From: Enterococcus sp. 9D6_DIV0238
GTDB taxonomy: Bacteria > Bacillota > Bacilli > Lactobacillales > Enterococcaceae
NCBI RefSeq assembly: GCF_002174455.2
Contig: NZ_CP147246.1
Span: forward strand, 895,501-959,500
Length of the DNA stretch: 64,000 nucleotides
Direction: 5' to 3'
Of this stretch, positions 38,285 to 45,499 are shown piece by piece. The notes beneath the pieces were generated by a model. The model was not told where the DNA came from, ran no database searches, and worked only from the letters and a program-made list of their open reading frames with translations. Positions within the stretch are counted from its first letter, which is position 1. Every line of letters begins with the position of its first letter. The position numbers and the translations under genes were made by a program.

Positions 38285-38836
38285 TCAGTCTGTTTCGATC
38301 AAGCCATACTTGCCATCTTTACGACGGTAAACAATGCTTGTTCCGTTTGTTTCTGAATCTTCAAAGATGAAAAAGTTATGTCCTAGCATGTTCATTTGTA
38401 AAACAGCTTCTTCGCTATCCATCGGTTTCAATGAAAGACGTTTTGTACGAACAATATCTAGTTCTGGTGCTTCTTCTTGTGTTTCTTCACCATTAAGGAA
38501 AATCGCTGCTTTTGCAGTGTTTATTCCTGTTTCACGAGATTTACGATTGATTTTTGTTTTGAACTTACGGATTTGCCGTTCTAATTTATCTACAACCAAA
38601 TCAACACTTGCATATAAATCTGGTGATGTTTCTTCTGCACGTAAAACTAAATAAGGTAGAGGGATCGTAACCTCAACTTTTGCTGTTTTTTCTGTATATA
38701 CTTTTAAGTTTACATGAACAGTTGCTTCAGGTGAATCACTGAAGTAGCGTTCCAATTTCCCTACTTTTTTCTCTACATAGTCTCGGATAGCTTCAGTAAC
38801 TTCGATGTTTTCTCCACGCACATTGTATCTAAACAT
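38285..38836 (-). CDS. hpf: ribosome hibernation promoting factor, long form
   Basis: The 183-residue protein has the N-terminal RaiA/HPF ribosome-binding domain (MFRYNVRGENIEVTEAIRDYVEKKVGKLERYF, about 1-100). A C-terminal dimerisation domain (EAPELDIVRTKRLSLKPMDSEEAVLQMNMLGHNFFIFEDSETNGTSIVYRRKDGKYGLIE) marks the long form that makes 100S ribosome dimers in stationary phase. AAAGGGG lies eight bases before ATG 38836. A textbook promoter (TTGGCA, 17 bp, TATAAT) lies at 38909-38937. Confidence 0.95.
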   Translation of the reverse strand: MFRYNVRGENIEVTEAIRDYVEKKVGKLERYFSDSPEATVHVNLKVYTEKTAKVEVTIPLPYLVLRAEETSPDLYASVDLVVDKLERQIRKFKTKINRKSRETGINTAKAAIFLNGEETQEEAPELDIVRTKRLSLKPMDSEEAVLQMNMLGHNFFIFEDSETNGTSIVYRRKDGKYGLIETD

Positions 38837-38908
38837 AACAATTACCCCTTTCATCTGACACTAAAGAAGGAATAAAAGGACCACTCTGTTATCCTTCTTC
38901 TTAATTCT

Positions 38909-38937
38909 ATTATAACGAACTATCCTTCTTTTGCCAA
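38909..38937 (-). promoter_or_regulatory. hpf promoter
   Basis: TTGGCA (38932-38937), 17-bp spacer, TATAAT (38909-38914) on the minus strand. Confidence 0.7.
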
Positions 38938-38973
38938 CAAAATTGCGGTCGATTTTTGATTTTAATTTTACTG

Positions 38974-39660
38974 TCACCTCGCAAGAGAAAACGTATGCAG
39001 TTTTGCGGGTCTCTTTTCTAAAATAACTTCCGCGGCATGGAAAATCGTCCGACCTGTTGTATAGATATCATCAACAAGAAGTATCTCCTTGTTATTGATA
39101 GTCTGTTCAGCTATTTCAGTCAATTTGAAAGGCTGCTCTAAGCTCATACGCTCTTGCCTATTTTTTTGAACTTGAGATAAACCATTTGAAAAACGCACTA
39201 AGTATGGTTCATGTGCGATTCCTGCAGCATCTAACAAACCAGCAACTTGATTGAAGCCTCTTGAAGCCATACGTTTTTTTGATACAGGCACAGCAACCAC
39301 AATCATATTAGATTTTCTTTTGAAATAGGCTTTTAGATCTAAAGCAAAGCTATGACGAAGCTGATAATTTCCTTTAAATTTATATTCTTCCATCCACTCT
39401 TGCATCGCTTGATCATAGGAAAAGAGGGCTTCATGGTGAAACTCATAATTTGGAAATAACTTTTGCCATTTAATGCAGTCTGTACAGAACTCTTTGGTCT
39501 GTTGTTTTTGACAGCCTTTGCAACTGTCTTTTTGAGTTAAACGTCGGAATTTTTTACTGCATTGTGAGCATAACTGCTCAGTGATTATCCGCTTAGGTAA
39601 AAAAATTTCGGCCAATGTTAAATTTCTAGTGATATGTTGACGACAATAATTACAATTCAT
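38974..39660 (-). CDS. comFC: ComFC phosphoribosyltransferase-like competence protein
   Basis: The 228-residue protein has an N-terminal zinc ribbon (CNYC, CSQC, then CKGCQ and CTDC) and a C-terminal PRTase fold with the PRPP loop ILLVDDIYTTGRT. It is required for DNA uptake in competent Firmicutes and interacts with ComFA. Its start overlaps the comFA stop by 11 bases. Enterococci are not known for ready natural transformation, so the condition in which this operates is open. Confidence 0.92.
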   Translation of the reverse strand: MNCNYCRQHITRNLTLAEIFLPKRIITEQLCSQCSKKFRRLTQKDSCKGCQKQQTKEFCTDCIKWQKLFPNYEFHHEALFSYDQAMQEWMEEYKFKGNYQLRHSFALDLKAYFKRKSNMIVVAVPVSKKRMASRGFNQVAGLLDAAGIAHEPYLVRFSNGLSQVQKNRQERMSLEQPFKLTEIAEQTINNKEILLVDDIYTTGRTIFHAAEVILEKRPAKLHTFSLAR

Positions 39661-40969
39661 CGATCAACCCCCGCTCTCTTCCAATTCTATTCATTTTTTT
39701 GATTTGTTGAACAGCTTCCTTGATCGTTTGCGTACAGCCATCATGTAAAAACCAAACTTCTCCAGCAGTATAGATCATTTTCCGGTCAACACGCCCAGCA
39801 ATCTGAACCAGAGCAGCCACAGTAAATACTGGATGATTTGCACCTAATACAATAACAGAAACTCCATCAAAAGTTACGCCCCTTTCTAAAATCGTAGATG
39901 TGATCAGAATACGATACGCTTTTTGTCTCATATTCAATACCTTTTTGATTCTGTCTGTATCTTGAGAATGAACGCATGTTAGTGGTATATCTGAAAAAAT
40001 CCCATTCAGAATTTTTTCTAATTGCTCCATCTGTACAATGCTGGGACAAAAAATCAATAGGTCATTGTCAACTAGCAACTGGCGAATCAACGTGATCAAT
40101 CCTTTGGGGGCTTTTCCATGTGTAATTTTCTTTTGCCAGTGCTTGCTCCATTTTATTTTAGGTACAGGCAGGCATCTGCGATGATAACGTGCCGGTAAAA
40201 TACTTAATTTAAGCTGATTTTGGTTCGTCATCTTCATTAATTCTTGGGTTGGGGTGGCTGTTAAATAAATAAGCGAACTATCTTTTTTGATTGCTTGTAC
40301 TACACCATACTGTAATAACGGATTGCCAACAAAAGGAAAAGCATCCACTTCATCAATGATCAGTAAATCGAATGCTTGAAAAAATCGTAATAATTGATGC
40401 GTCGTGCATACTAAAAGCTTAGTATATCGATAGTCTTCTTCCATTTTTCCGTGAAGTAAGATCATCTCTTCATTAGGGAAAACAGCTTGTATTCTAGGAA
40501 ATAGTTCCAAACAAACATCCACTCGCGGCGAAGCGATCGCCACTCGTTTTCCTTTACCCAAACAATCATGGATCGTATTAAACAGCATTTCGGTCTTCCC
40601 TGCACCTGTGACAGCCCAAACCATTTTAGATTCTCCTTTATCTGCAGAAGTCAATAAACTATCAGAAACTTCCTGTTGTCCTTTAGTAAGTTCACCCTCC
40701 CAAGAAAAATCAACACTTCTTGGTATCAGTTCAGGTTCGGGAAGATGATAAAAACACTGCCCCGTATCCACACGTCCCAATTGAATGCACGCAGGGCAAA
40801 AATAAACGCCGTTAAAAAGCTTTACCGTTTGTTTTTCATGAAGTTGTCCGCAACGTAAACATTGGATCGATCTACTCGTCCGTTCTTTCATCGTTGGCAA
40901 ACATTGATAGTGATTGGTTAGCTGCTTGATTTCTTTCAGTAAAACTTTTCTTCCCCATAATTCTTGCAT
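39650..40969 (-). CDS. comFA: ComFA DEAD-box competence helicase/translocase
   Basis: In this 439-residue protein, a four-cysteine zinc finger (CLRCGQLH...CPAC, about 38-61) precedes a superfamily 2 helicase core: Walker A VTGAGKTE, DEVD box, SAT-like YLTATPTQ, and motif VI region IAGRVDRK. ComFA is the ATPase thought to pull single-stranded DNA across the membrane. It is full length and intact, with comFC overlapping downstream. yigZ lies nearby on the other strand, as in Bacillus. Confidence 0.92.
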   Translation of the reverse strand: MQELWGRKVLLKEIKQLTNHYQCLPTMKERTSRSIQCLRCGQLHEKQTVKLFNGVYFCPACIQLGRVDTGQCFYHLPEPELIPRSVDFSWEGELTKGQQEVSDSLLTSADKGESKMVWAVTGAGKTEMLFNTIHDCLGKGKRVAIASPRVDVCLELFPRIQAVFPNEEMILLHGKMEEDYRYTKLLVCTTHQLLRFFQAFDLLIIDEVDAFPFVGNPLLQYGVVQAIKKDSSLIYLTATPTQELMKMTNQNQLKLSILPARYHRRCLPVPKIKWSKHWQKKITHGKAPKGLITLIRQLLVDNDLLIFCPSIVQMEQLEKILNGIFSDIPLTCVHSQDTDRIKKVLNMRQKAYRILITSTILERGVTFDGVSVIVLGANHPVFTVAALVQIAGRVDRKMIYTAGEVWFLHDGCTQTIKEAVQQIKKMNRIGRERGLIDEL

Positions 40970-41104
40970 ATTCTCCCTCCTCTAGTAAACTACGCATTTT
41001 TTCATTATTATTTTTCAAAAAAATAGATCTTAAACATAGCTCAAAGAGTTATGCTTAAGATCTTAAAATCTAGAGAAATAATTTTTTTCTGACTCTAGTT
41101 TAAC

Positions 41105-41434
41105 CTATTTATTTTCAATCAAATTCAACGCTTGTTGTAATACTTTTTCTCCGTTCATCATGCCGTAATCCGCCATATTGATGATATCTAAAGGAATACC
41201 TTTTGGTTCAAGGCGTTTTTCAAAATCACCTTTCATAAAACGGACTTGAGGTCCTAATAGTAAAACATCCACTGGTTTACTTTCTAAATTATTGTCTGCT
41301 TCAGATGCGGATACAGCAAAAATATCTGCTTCTAATCCTTGAGCATCTGCTGCTTTTTGCATTTTCGTTACAAGTAGGCTTGTACTCATTCCTGCTGAAC
41401 AAACCAACATAATTGTTTTTTTAGCCATCTTCAT
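41105..41434 (-). CDS. PTS lactose/cellobiose-family EIIB component (orphan)
   Basis: The 109-residue EIIB has the phospho-cysteine loop MLVCSAGMSTSLLVTKMQ (Cys at about residue 12) and the family middle region DVLLLGPQVRFM. It accepts phosphate from EIIA and passes it to a beta-glucoside or cellobiose-type sugar through EIIC. No EIIA or EIIC gene is adjacent, so it must work with a partner elsewhere or regulate one. The start may be ATG 41434 or 41428. It has a consensus promoter overlapped by a cre-like site. Confidence 0.88.
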   Translation of the reverse strand: MKMAKKTIMLVCSAGMSTSLLVTKMQKAADAQGLEADIFAVSASEADNNLESKPVDVLLLGPQVRFMKGDFEKRLEPKGIPLDIINMADYGMMNGEKVLQQALNLIENK

Positions 41435-41488
41435 TCATCCCTTCTTGTCTCTGTTAATATAACACAATCTACTTGATTCTTTACATCT

Positions 41489-41524
41489 ATTATAGTAAAA
41501 CCAGATATTTTGTCAACGCTTACT
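41489..41524 (-). promoter_or_regulatory. EIIB promoter with overlapping cre-like site
   Basis: TTGACA (41511-41516), 16-bp spacer, TATAAT (41489-41494) on the minus strand. AGTAAGCGTTGACA (41511-41524) matches the cre pattern at all but the first position and overlaps the -35. Confidence 0.7.
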
Positions 41525-41546
41525 ACTTATACACGATCACACACTA

Positions 41547-41873
41547 TTATTCAAAAAGCCAGTTGGACTTTAGTAGTTTATTAAAAACAACGTACTCCTT
41601 TAAAATGTTTACCTGCACCACCTGATATCCCGCATTCAGCCAGCCATATGCACCTTTTTCAGGATGCTTGTGGTCATTGGCCCACCAATCAATTTCTGTT
41701 CGAGCTGTTTTAGGAAGACCAGAATGAGGAAATAGCAACTCATCAAATTGAGTAAACGTTAAAGTAACCTGAGATCCGCCGTTGTTCATTAAATAATGGG
41801 TAACGCTATCGTATTTCTTCTGCCGCTCTTTTGCCAATTTTTCCACTCCTTTATCTTCCAGTATTCTTTTCAT
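41547..41873 (-). CDS. small protein, DUF7662-like
   Basis: The 108-residue protein has KYDSVTHYLMNNGGSQVTLTFTQFDELL, GLPKTARTEIDWWANDHKHPEKGAYGWLNAGYQVVQVNILKEYVVF. This resembles the short DUF7662-type family (LTF...I, L-P-x-SAR...WWAND, WL-x-AG-x-x-V, V-x-F). That family is found alone or attached to other domains, and I know of no proven function. It is a soluble protein without a signal, in an isolated position between the PTS IIB gene and yigZ. The domain assignment is tentative. Confidence 0.6.
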   Translation of the reverse strand: MKRILEDKGVEKLAKERQKKYDSVTHYLMNNGGSQVTLTFTQFDELLFPHSGLPKTARTEIDWWANDHKHPEKGAYGWLNAGYQVVQVNILKEYVVFNKLLKSNWLFE

Positions 41874-41999
41874 TATTATCTCATAAATACCTTCAGAAGC
41901 AAACGAAGCTCATTTATTTTCACCTTTTTTTATAGATGGTTGCTTCTCTTTCTTATTTTTTTTATACTTAGGATACTATTTAAGTAAAGGAATGAGAAA

Positions 42000-42659
42000 A
42001 TGCTTGAACGTTATTTTACCATTCACTCTGATGGCGAAAGTGAAATCGAGGTCAAAAAATCGCGCTTTATTTGCGCGCTTAAGCGAGTTTACTCCGAAGA
42101 AGAGGCGAAAGCATTTATTGCCGAAAAGAAAAAAGAGCATTGGAAGGCGAACCATAATTGCAGCGCATTCATAATCGGTGATAATAGTGATATCCAAAGA
42201 AGCAGTGATGATGGCGAACCTAGCGGAACAGCTGGCGTTCCGATGCTTGAAGTCTTAAAGAAAAAGGAATTGATCAATGTAGTTGCTGTCGTTACTCGTT
42301 ACTTTGGCGGAACGAAACTTGGCACTGGCGGCTTGATTCGCGCTTATAGTCACGCAGTTTCTCAGGCGCTGACTGATATTGGATTAGTTGAGGGGAAACT
42401 ACAGCAAGAAATACGTCTACAGATCAGCTATCCTAATCTAGGCAAAGTTCAAAACTTTATGGAACATAGCCTTTACACACTAAAAGAAACACTCTACGCA
42501 GAAAAAGTTGAAGTGATTTGTCTAATAGATGAAGCAAAAATAGAACAGTTTGAAGCAGAAATCATTGAACAATTGAATGGCCAAGTCACCTTTGTCAAAG
42601 GCGAATGTTCATACCACGAAATACCTATTACGAAAACGGAGGAAACAGATGACATTTGA
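42000..42659 (+). CDS. yigZ: YigZ/IMPACT family protein
   Basis: The 219-residue protein has the IMPACT-like N-terminal domain (KSRFICALKRVYSEEEAKAFI, then HNCSAFIIG, DDGEPSGTAGVPMLEVL and VVTRYFGGTKLGTGGLIRAYS) and a C-terminal ferredoxin-like DUF1949 domain (about 135-205). This is the YigZ/YvyE family. Its role is unproven, with suggestions of links to translation. The final 11 bases overlap the DUF2829 gene start, implying coupled translation. Confidence 0.93.
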   Translation: MLERYFTIHSDGESEIEVKKSRFICALKRVYSEEEAKAFIAEKKKEHWKANHNCSAFIIGDNSDIQRSSDDGEPSGTAGVPMLEVLKKKELINVVAVVTRYFGGTKLGTGGLIRAYSHAVSQALTDIGLVEGKLQQEIRLQISYPNLGKVQNFMEHSLYTLKETLYAEKVEVICLIDEAKIEQFEAEIIEQLNGQVTFVKGECSYHEIPITKTEETDDI

Positions 42660-42885
42660 AGAAGTATTGCCACAGATTAAAAGAGGCGCAAAAGCGGTCA
42701 GAACAGGTTGGAGCGGGTTTGAATTATATATTGAGTTGAGGGATGAAATCGGTACATCTGATGGTTCATTTCTCCAGGTCACTCCCTATTTTTTGATCAA
42801 AACATCTGACGAGGGATACAGTATGTTTTCACCGACACCTTGTGATGTATTGGCTGATGATTGGAAGATCGTAACAGCAGAATAA
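42649..42885 (+). CDS. DUF2829 (Tad2-like) small protein
   Basis: The 78-residue protein MTFEEVLPQIKRGAKAVRTGW...PYFLIKTSDEGYSMFSPTPCDVLADDWKIV matches the DUF2829 pattern (FxEAL..LK.GK.V.R.GW, PYI.MKT, W.P...D.LAEDW.IV). Phage members of this family (Tad2, Thoeris anti-defence 2) sequester cyclic ADP-ribose signals. Chromosomal members have unknown roles. GGAGG lies six bases before ATG 42649, so the longer frame from 42577 is discarded. It is translated in an overlap with yigZ and followed by a terminator. Confidence 0.82.
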   Translation: MTFEEVLPQIKRGAKAVRTGWSGFELYIELRDEIGTSDGSFLQVTPYFLIKTSDEGYSMFSPTPCDVLADDWKIVTAE

Positions 42886-42898
42886 ATATGATGACTAT

Positions 42899-42932
42899 GC
42901 TAGGAAACTTTAGAGAAGTTGCCTAGCTTTTT
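42899..42932 (+). terminator. terminator after DUF2829 gene
   Basis: GCTAGGAAACTT (42899-42910) faces AAGTTGCCTAGC (42916-42927) with one mismatch, then TTTTT. Confidence 0.8.
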
Positions 42933-42958
42933 ATACTGAATAGAAAAGAGGATGAATC

Positions 42959-43723
42959 ATGCACTTCGACGAATATACAGGAAAAACTATTTTTGTGACA
43001 GGGGCTGCTTCCGGGATCGGTCAAGCGCAAGCTGTAGCATTTACCGCTCAAGGTGCAAATGTCCTAGGCTTTGATCTTGATCCAACAGGATTAACTGAAA
43101 CCGAAAAAAAGAGTGCTGAAACAACAGGTACCTTTATCAGCTATATTGGTGATGTTACACAAAAGGATGAGATTCTTGCAGCAGTCAAATATGCGAATGA
43201 ATGCTTTGGTTTTATCGATATTCTGCTAAATACAGCTGGGATCCTTGACGATTATACGCCTAGTCTGGATACGACGGAGGAAATGTGGGATCGCGTGTTA
43301 GACATTAACCTAAAAGGCATGTTTCTTGTTACTAACCTCATATTGCCCCAGATGATCGAGCAACAGCATGGCGTTATCATCAATATGGCATCTATTGCTG
43401 GGATGGTCGCTGGCGGAGGCGGCGCAGTATATACAGCTTCCAAACATGCGATCATCGGTTATACCAAACAATTGGACTATGACTATGTCAAAAAAGGTAT
43501 CCGTACAAATGCGATTGCTCCAGGTGCGATCAAAACACCAATGAATGCAGCAGACTTTGCAGGTGATGGTCAAATGGCCGAATGGGTTGCAAGCGAAACA
43601 CCTGCTGGACGCTGGGCCAAACCTGAGGAAGTTGCTTCATTGAGTTTATTCTTAGCTAGCCATCAAGCAGATTATATTCACGGAACGGTGATGACGATCG
43701 ACGGTGGTTGGCTTGTCAAATAA
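42959..43723 (+). CDS. short-chain dehydrogenase/reductase
   Basis: This 254-residue classical SDR has the Rossmann motif TGAASGIG (residues 14-21), NTAGI, catalytic Ser in NMASIAG, and YTASKHA (Tyr-x3-Lys). The C-terminal region has NAIAPGAIKTPM and a GGWLVK end. The aspartate after strand 2 (GFDLDP) favours NAD(H). The substrate is unknown; annotations such as 3-oxoacyl-ACP reductase are common for this group but are not supported by context. It stands alone between two transcription units. Confidence 0.88.
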   Translation: MHFDEYTGKTIFVTGAASGIGQAQAVAFTAQGANVLGFDLDPTGLTETEKKSAETTGTFISYIGDVTQKDEILAAVKYANECFGFIDILLNTAGILDDYTPSLDTTEEMWDRVLDINLKGMFLVTNLILPQMIEQQHGVIINMASIAGMVAGGGGAVYTASKHAIIGYTKQLDYDYVKKGIRTNAIAPGAIKTPMNAADFAGDGQMAEWVASETPAGRWAKPEEVASLSLFLASHQADYIHGTVMTIDGGWLVK

Positions 43724-43752
43724 ATAGATCATCTATTTCAATGCCTTATCTA

Positions 43753-43781
43753 TTTACAAATATCCCTAGATTCGGTAACAT
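43753..43781 (+). promoter_or_regulatory. queT promoter
   Basis: TTTACA (43753-43758), 17-bp spacer, TAACAT (43776-43781). It places the transcript start just before the structured leader. Confidence 0.55.
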
Positions 43782-43799
43782 GAATAACAGTGAAAAGAT

Positions 43800-43892
43800 T
43801 CACACTATGACACTTCAGTTGGCAGAATATGCTGTCACTTCCTTTGGTCATAGTTATTACTAAAACGGGCCCGCCTGTTTTACAAAGGAGAA
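43800..43892 (+). promoter_or_regulatory. preQ1-II-like riboswitch candidate upstream of queT
   Basis: The leader can form a stem CTATGAC (43805-43811) / GTCATAG (43847-43853). Its loop holds TCCTTTG (43840-43846), complementary to CAAAGGA (43883-43889), which is the queT Shine-Dalgarno. A second hairpin with an 8-bp stem (43862-43869 with 43874-43881) sits between. A stem whose loop pairs with the Shine-Dalgarno across an inserted hairpin is the preQ1-II architecture, and queT is its usual target. The primary sequence does not fully match the consensus I remember, so the class is tentative. Confidence 0.6.
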
Positions 43893-43897
43893 TACAT

Positions 43898-44404
43898 ATG
43901 AATCAGTCAAACACCCAGACTAAGCCATGGTCTGCCGTTTCTATCGCAAAAATGGCATTAGTGACAGCACTTTATATTGCTGTGACCGTTTTTCTAGCAC
44001 CTTTTAGCTTCGGAGTAGTTCAGCTTAGGTTTTCTGAACTGTTTAATTACCTGCCTCTATTCAATAAACGTTACATCTGGGCAGTCACTTTAGGTGTTGC
44101 TATCGCTAATCTCGCGTCGCCTTTAGGATTAGTGGATGTTGCGATCGGGAGTGTATCCACACTATTGATTTTACAGCTCTCCTATTATCTGACACGACGT
44201 CTTAAAAATCTGCGCAAAAAAATGATCGTTACCGCCTTACTTTGTTCTTTATCGATGTTCACTGTTGCTGGTCAGCTTGCCTTTTTCTACCAGTTACCTT
44301 TTTTCTATACTTGGCTGACTGTCGCTTTAGGTGAACTTTTGTCGATGTCGATCGGTGGTATATTGATATATTGGATCAATGAAAAAATGGATTTAACAAA
44401 ATAA
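43898..44404 (+). CDS. queT: QueT family queuosine-precursor transporter
   Basis: The 168-residue membrane protein has five or six hydrophobic segments and the QueT signature (ALVTALYIAVTVFLAPFSFGVVQLRFSELFNYLPLFNKRYIWAVTLGVAIANLASPLGLVDVAIGS). It is the substrate-specific subunit of an ECF-type importer for preQ0/preQ1, which feeds tRNA queuosine. AAAGGAG precedes ATG 43898 by seven bases; the longer frame from 43829 runs through the structured leader and is not used. Confidence 0.92.
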   Translation: MNQSNTQTKPWSAVSIAKMALVTALYIAVTVFLAPFSFGVVQLRFSELFNYLPLFNKRYIWAVTLGVAIANLASPLGLVDVAIGSVSTLLILQLSYYLTRRLKNLRKKMIVTALLCSLSMFTVAGQLAFFYQLPFFYTWLTVALGELLSMSIGGILIYWINEKMDLTK

Positions 44405-44405
44405 A

Positions 44406-44465
44406 AAGCGGGATAGAAATCTCTGATACTTTCTTTTTGAAAGATCAACGATTCCTATCTCGCTT
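44406..44465. terminator. bidirectional terminator queT / gntR
   Basis: AAGCGGGATAG (44406-44416) pairs with CTATCTCGCTT (44455-44465), one wobble. Confidence 0.75.
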
Positions 44466-45171
44466 ATTTTTCTAAATAAAATTCAAAACGGTTACCAACA
44501 TATTGTGTACGAACATATTCAAATGGCGTACCATTTTCAAAGTAAGAAATCTGACGCAGGCGTAAAATAGCGTCGCCGCGTTTGATTTTTAAGTAGTCGG
44601 CAATTTGTTCAGAAGCCTGCATAGCAGAGATCGTTTGATTTGCATGACCGATTTTATTGCCGCCTTTTTCCTCTAATGTTTTATAAAAGGAATTCGTGAT
44701 CTCTGTTTTGCTGTAACGATCTACTAGAGAGTATGGGACACTGGCGACTTCAAAGCAAATAGGCAGGTCATCAGCAAATCGAATCCGCTCCATACGAACG
44801 ATTTGCTCATTTTCTGTCAGATTCAGTTTTTCCATTTCGCTAGAACTTGGCTTGGCTACGTAATAAGAAACGGTGCGGCTGGAAGGTACTCGGTTTTGCG
44901 AAAGCATAATATCTGTAAAACTGGTTGTTCCAGTCATTTTTTCCTGTACTTTTTTTCGGGCTACATAGGTCCCAGAACCGATTTTTCTTTCTAAGATCCC
45001 TTCATCTGCCAACGTTTGAATCGCTTGTCTCAAAGTCATTCTGCTCACGCCAAATTGCGTGGCAAGTTCACGTTCTGATGGAAGTCTGTCCCCAATCTTC
45101 CAAACTCCGTGTTCTATGTCATTTTTGATTTTATCATGGATTTGTATATAAACTGGTAAACTAGACACCAT
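44464..45171 (-). CDS. GntR family regulator, HutC/NagR-type (UTRA domain)
   Basis: In this 235-residue protein, the winged helix N terminus (LPSERELATQFGVSRMTLRQAIQTLADEGILERKIGSGTYVA, about 28-70) is followed by a UTRA ligand domain (TTSFTDIMLSQNRVPSSRTVSYYVAK...IVRMERIRFADDLPICFEVASVPYSLV...LRLRQISYFENGTPFEYVRTQYVGNRFEF). It resembles NagR/YvoA, the GlcNAc-6-phosphate-responsive regulator. The effector here is not proven. A palindrome in its own promoter suggests autoregulation; no obvious target operon is adjacent. Confidence 0.87.
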   Translation of the reverse strand: MVSSLPVYIQIHDKIKNDIEHGVWKIGDRLPSERELATQFGVSRMTLRQAIQTLADEGILERKIGSGTYVARKKVQEKMTGTTSFTDIMLSQNRVPSSRTVSYYVAKPSSSEMEKLNLTENEQIVRMERIRFADDLPICFEVASVPYSLVDRYSKTEITNSFYKTLEEKGGNKIGHANQTISAMQASEQIADYLKIKRGDAILRLRQISYFENGTPFEYVRTQYVGNRFEFYLEK

Positions 45172-45203
45172 CTGATTTCCTCCTCGTTATTCTCTTCCTT
45201 TCT

Positions 45204-45232
45204 ATTATAACTGGTATATACCTTAGAAACAA
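45204..45232 (-). promoter_or_regulatory. gntR promoter with internal operator palindrome
   Basis: TTGTTT (45227-45232), 17-bp spacer, TATAAT (45204-45209) on the minus strand. The palindrome GGTATATACC (45213-45222) sits in the spacer and resembles NagR-type dre half-sites. In the rest of the 45172-45499 gap I see only the terminator at 45442. Confidence 0.6.
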
Positions 45233-45441
45233 CTAAAAGTTCTAAAATCAAGGTATCCAGAGGTTTTATCAAGCAATTTGGTATGCTTCTTCCGTTTCAT
45301 TCGTTGCGAAAAGAAAGAAATCTTTTGGCTGCGTATAACTATCGGTCAATACAGGCAAAAAAAGGCAAAACTATTTCGTTTTTAGCATTTTTTTCAGAAT
45401 TGATAAAGAGCCTAACTTACAGCTACCTTATATTAAGAATT

Positions 45442-45490
45442 AAAGAGAGCAAAGCAAAACTGACTTTAGTTTTGCTCCGCTCTCTTTACT
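45442..45490 (-). terminator. terminator after activase gene
   Basis: A long stem with small internal loops, AAAGAGAGC...CAAAACT facing AGTTTTG...GCTCTCTTT. Confidence 0.75.
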
Positions 45491-45499
45491 ATCTTTTTA

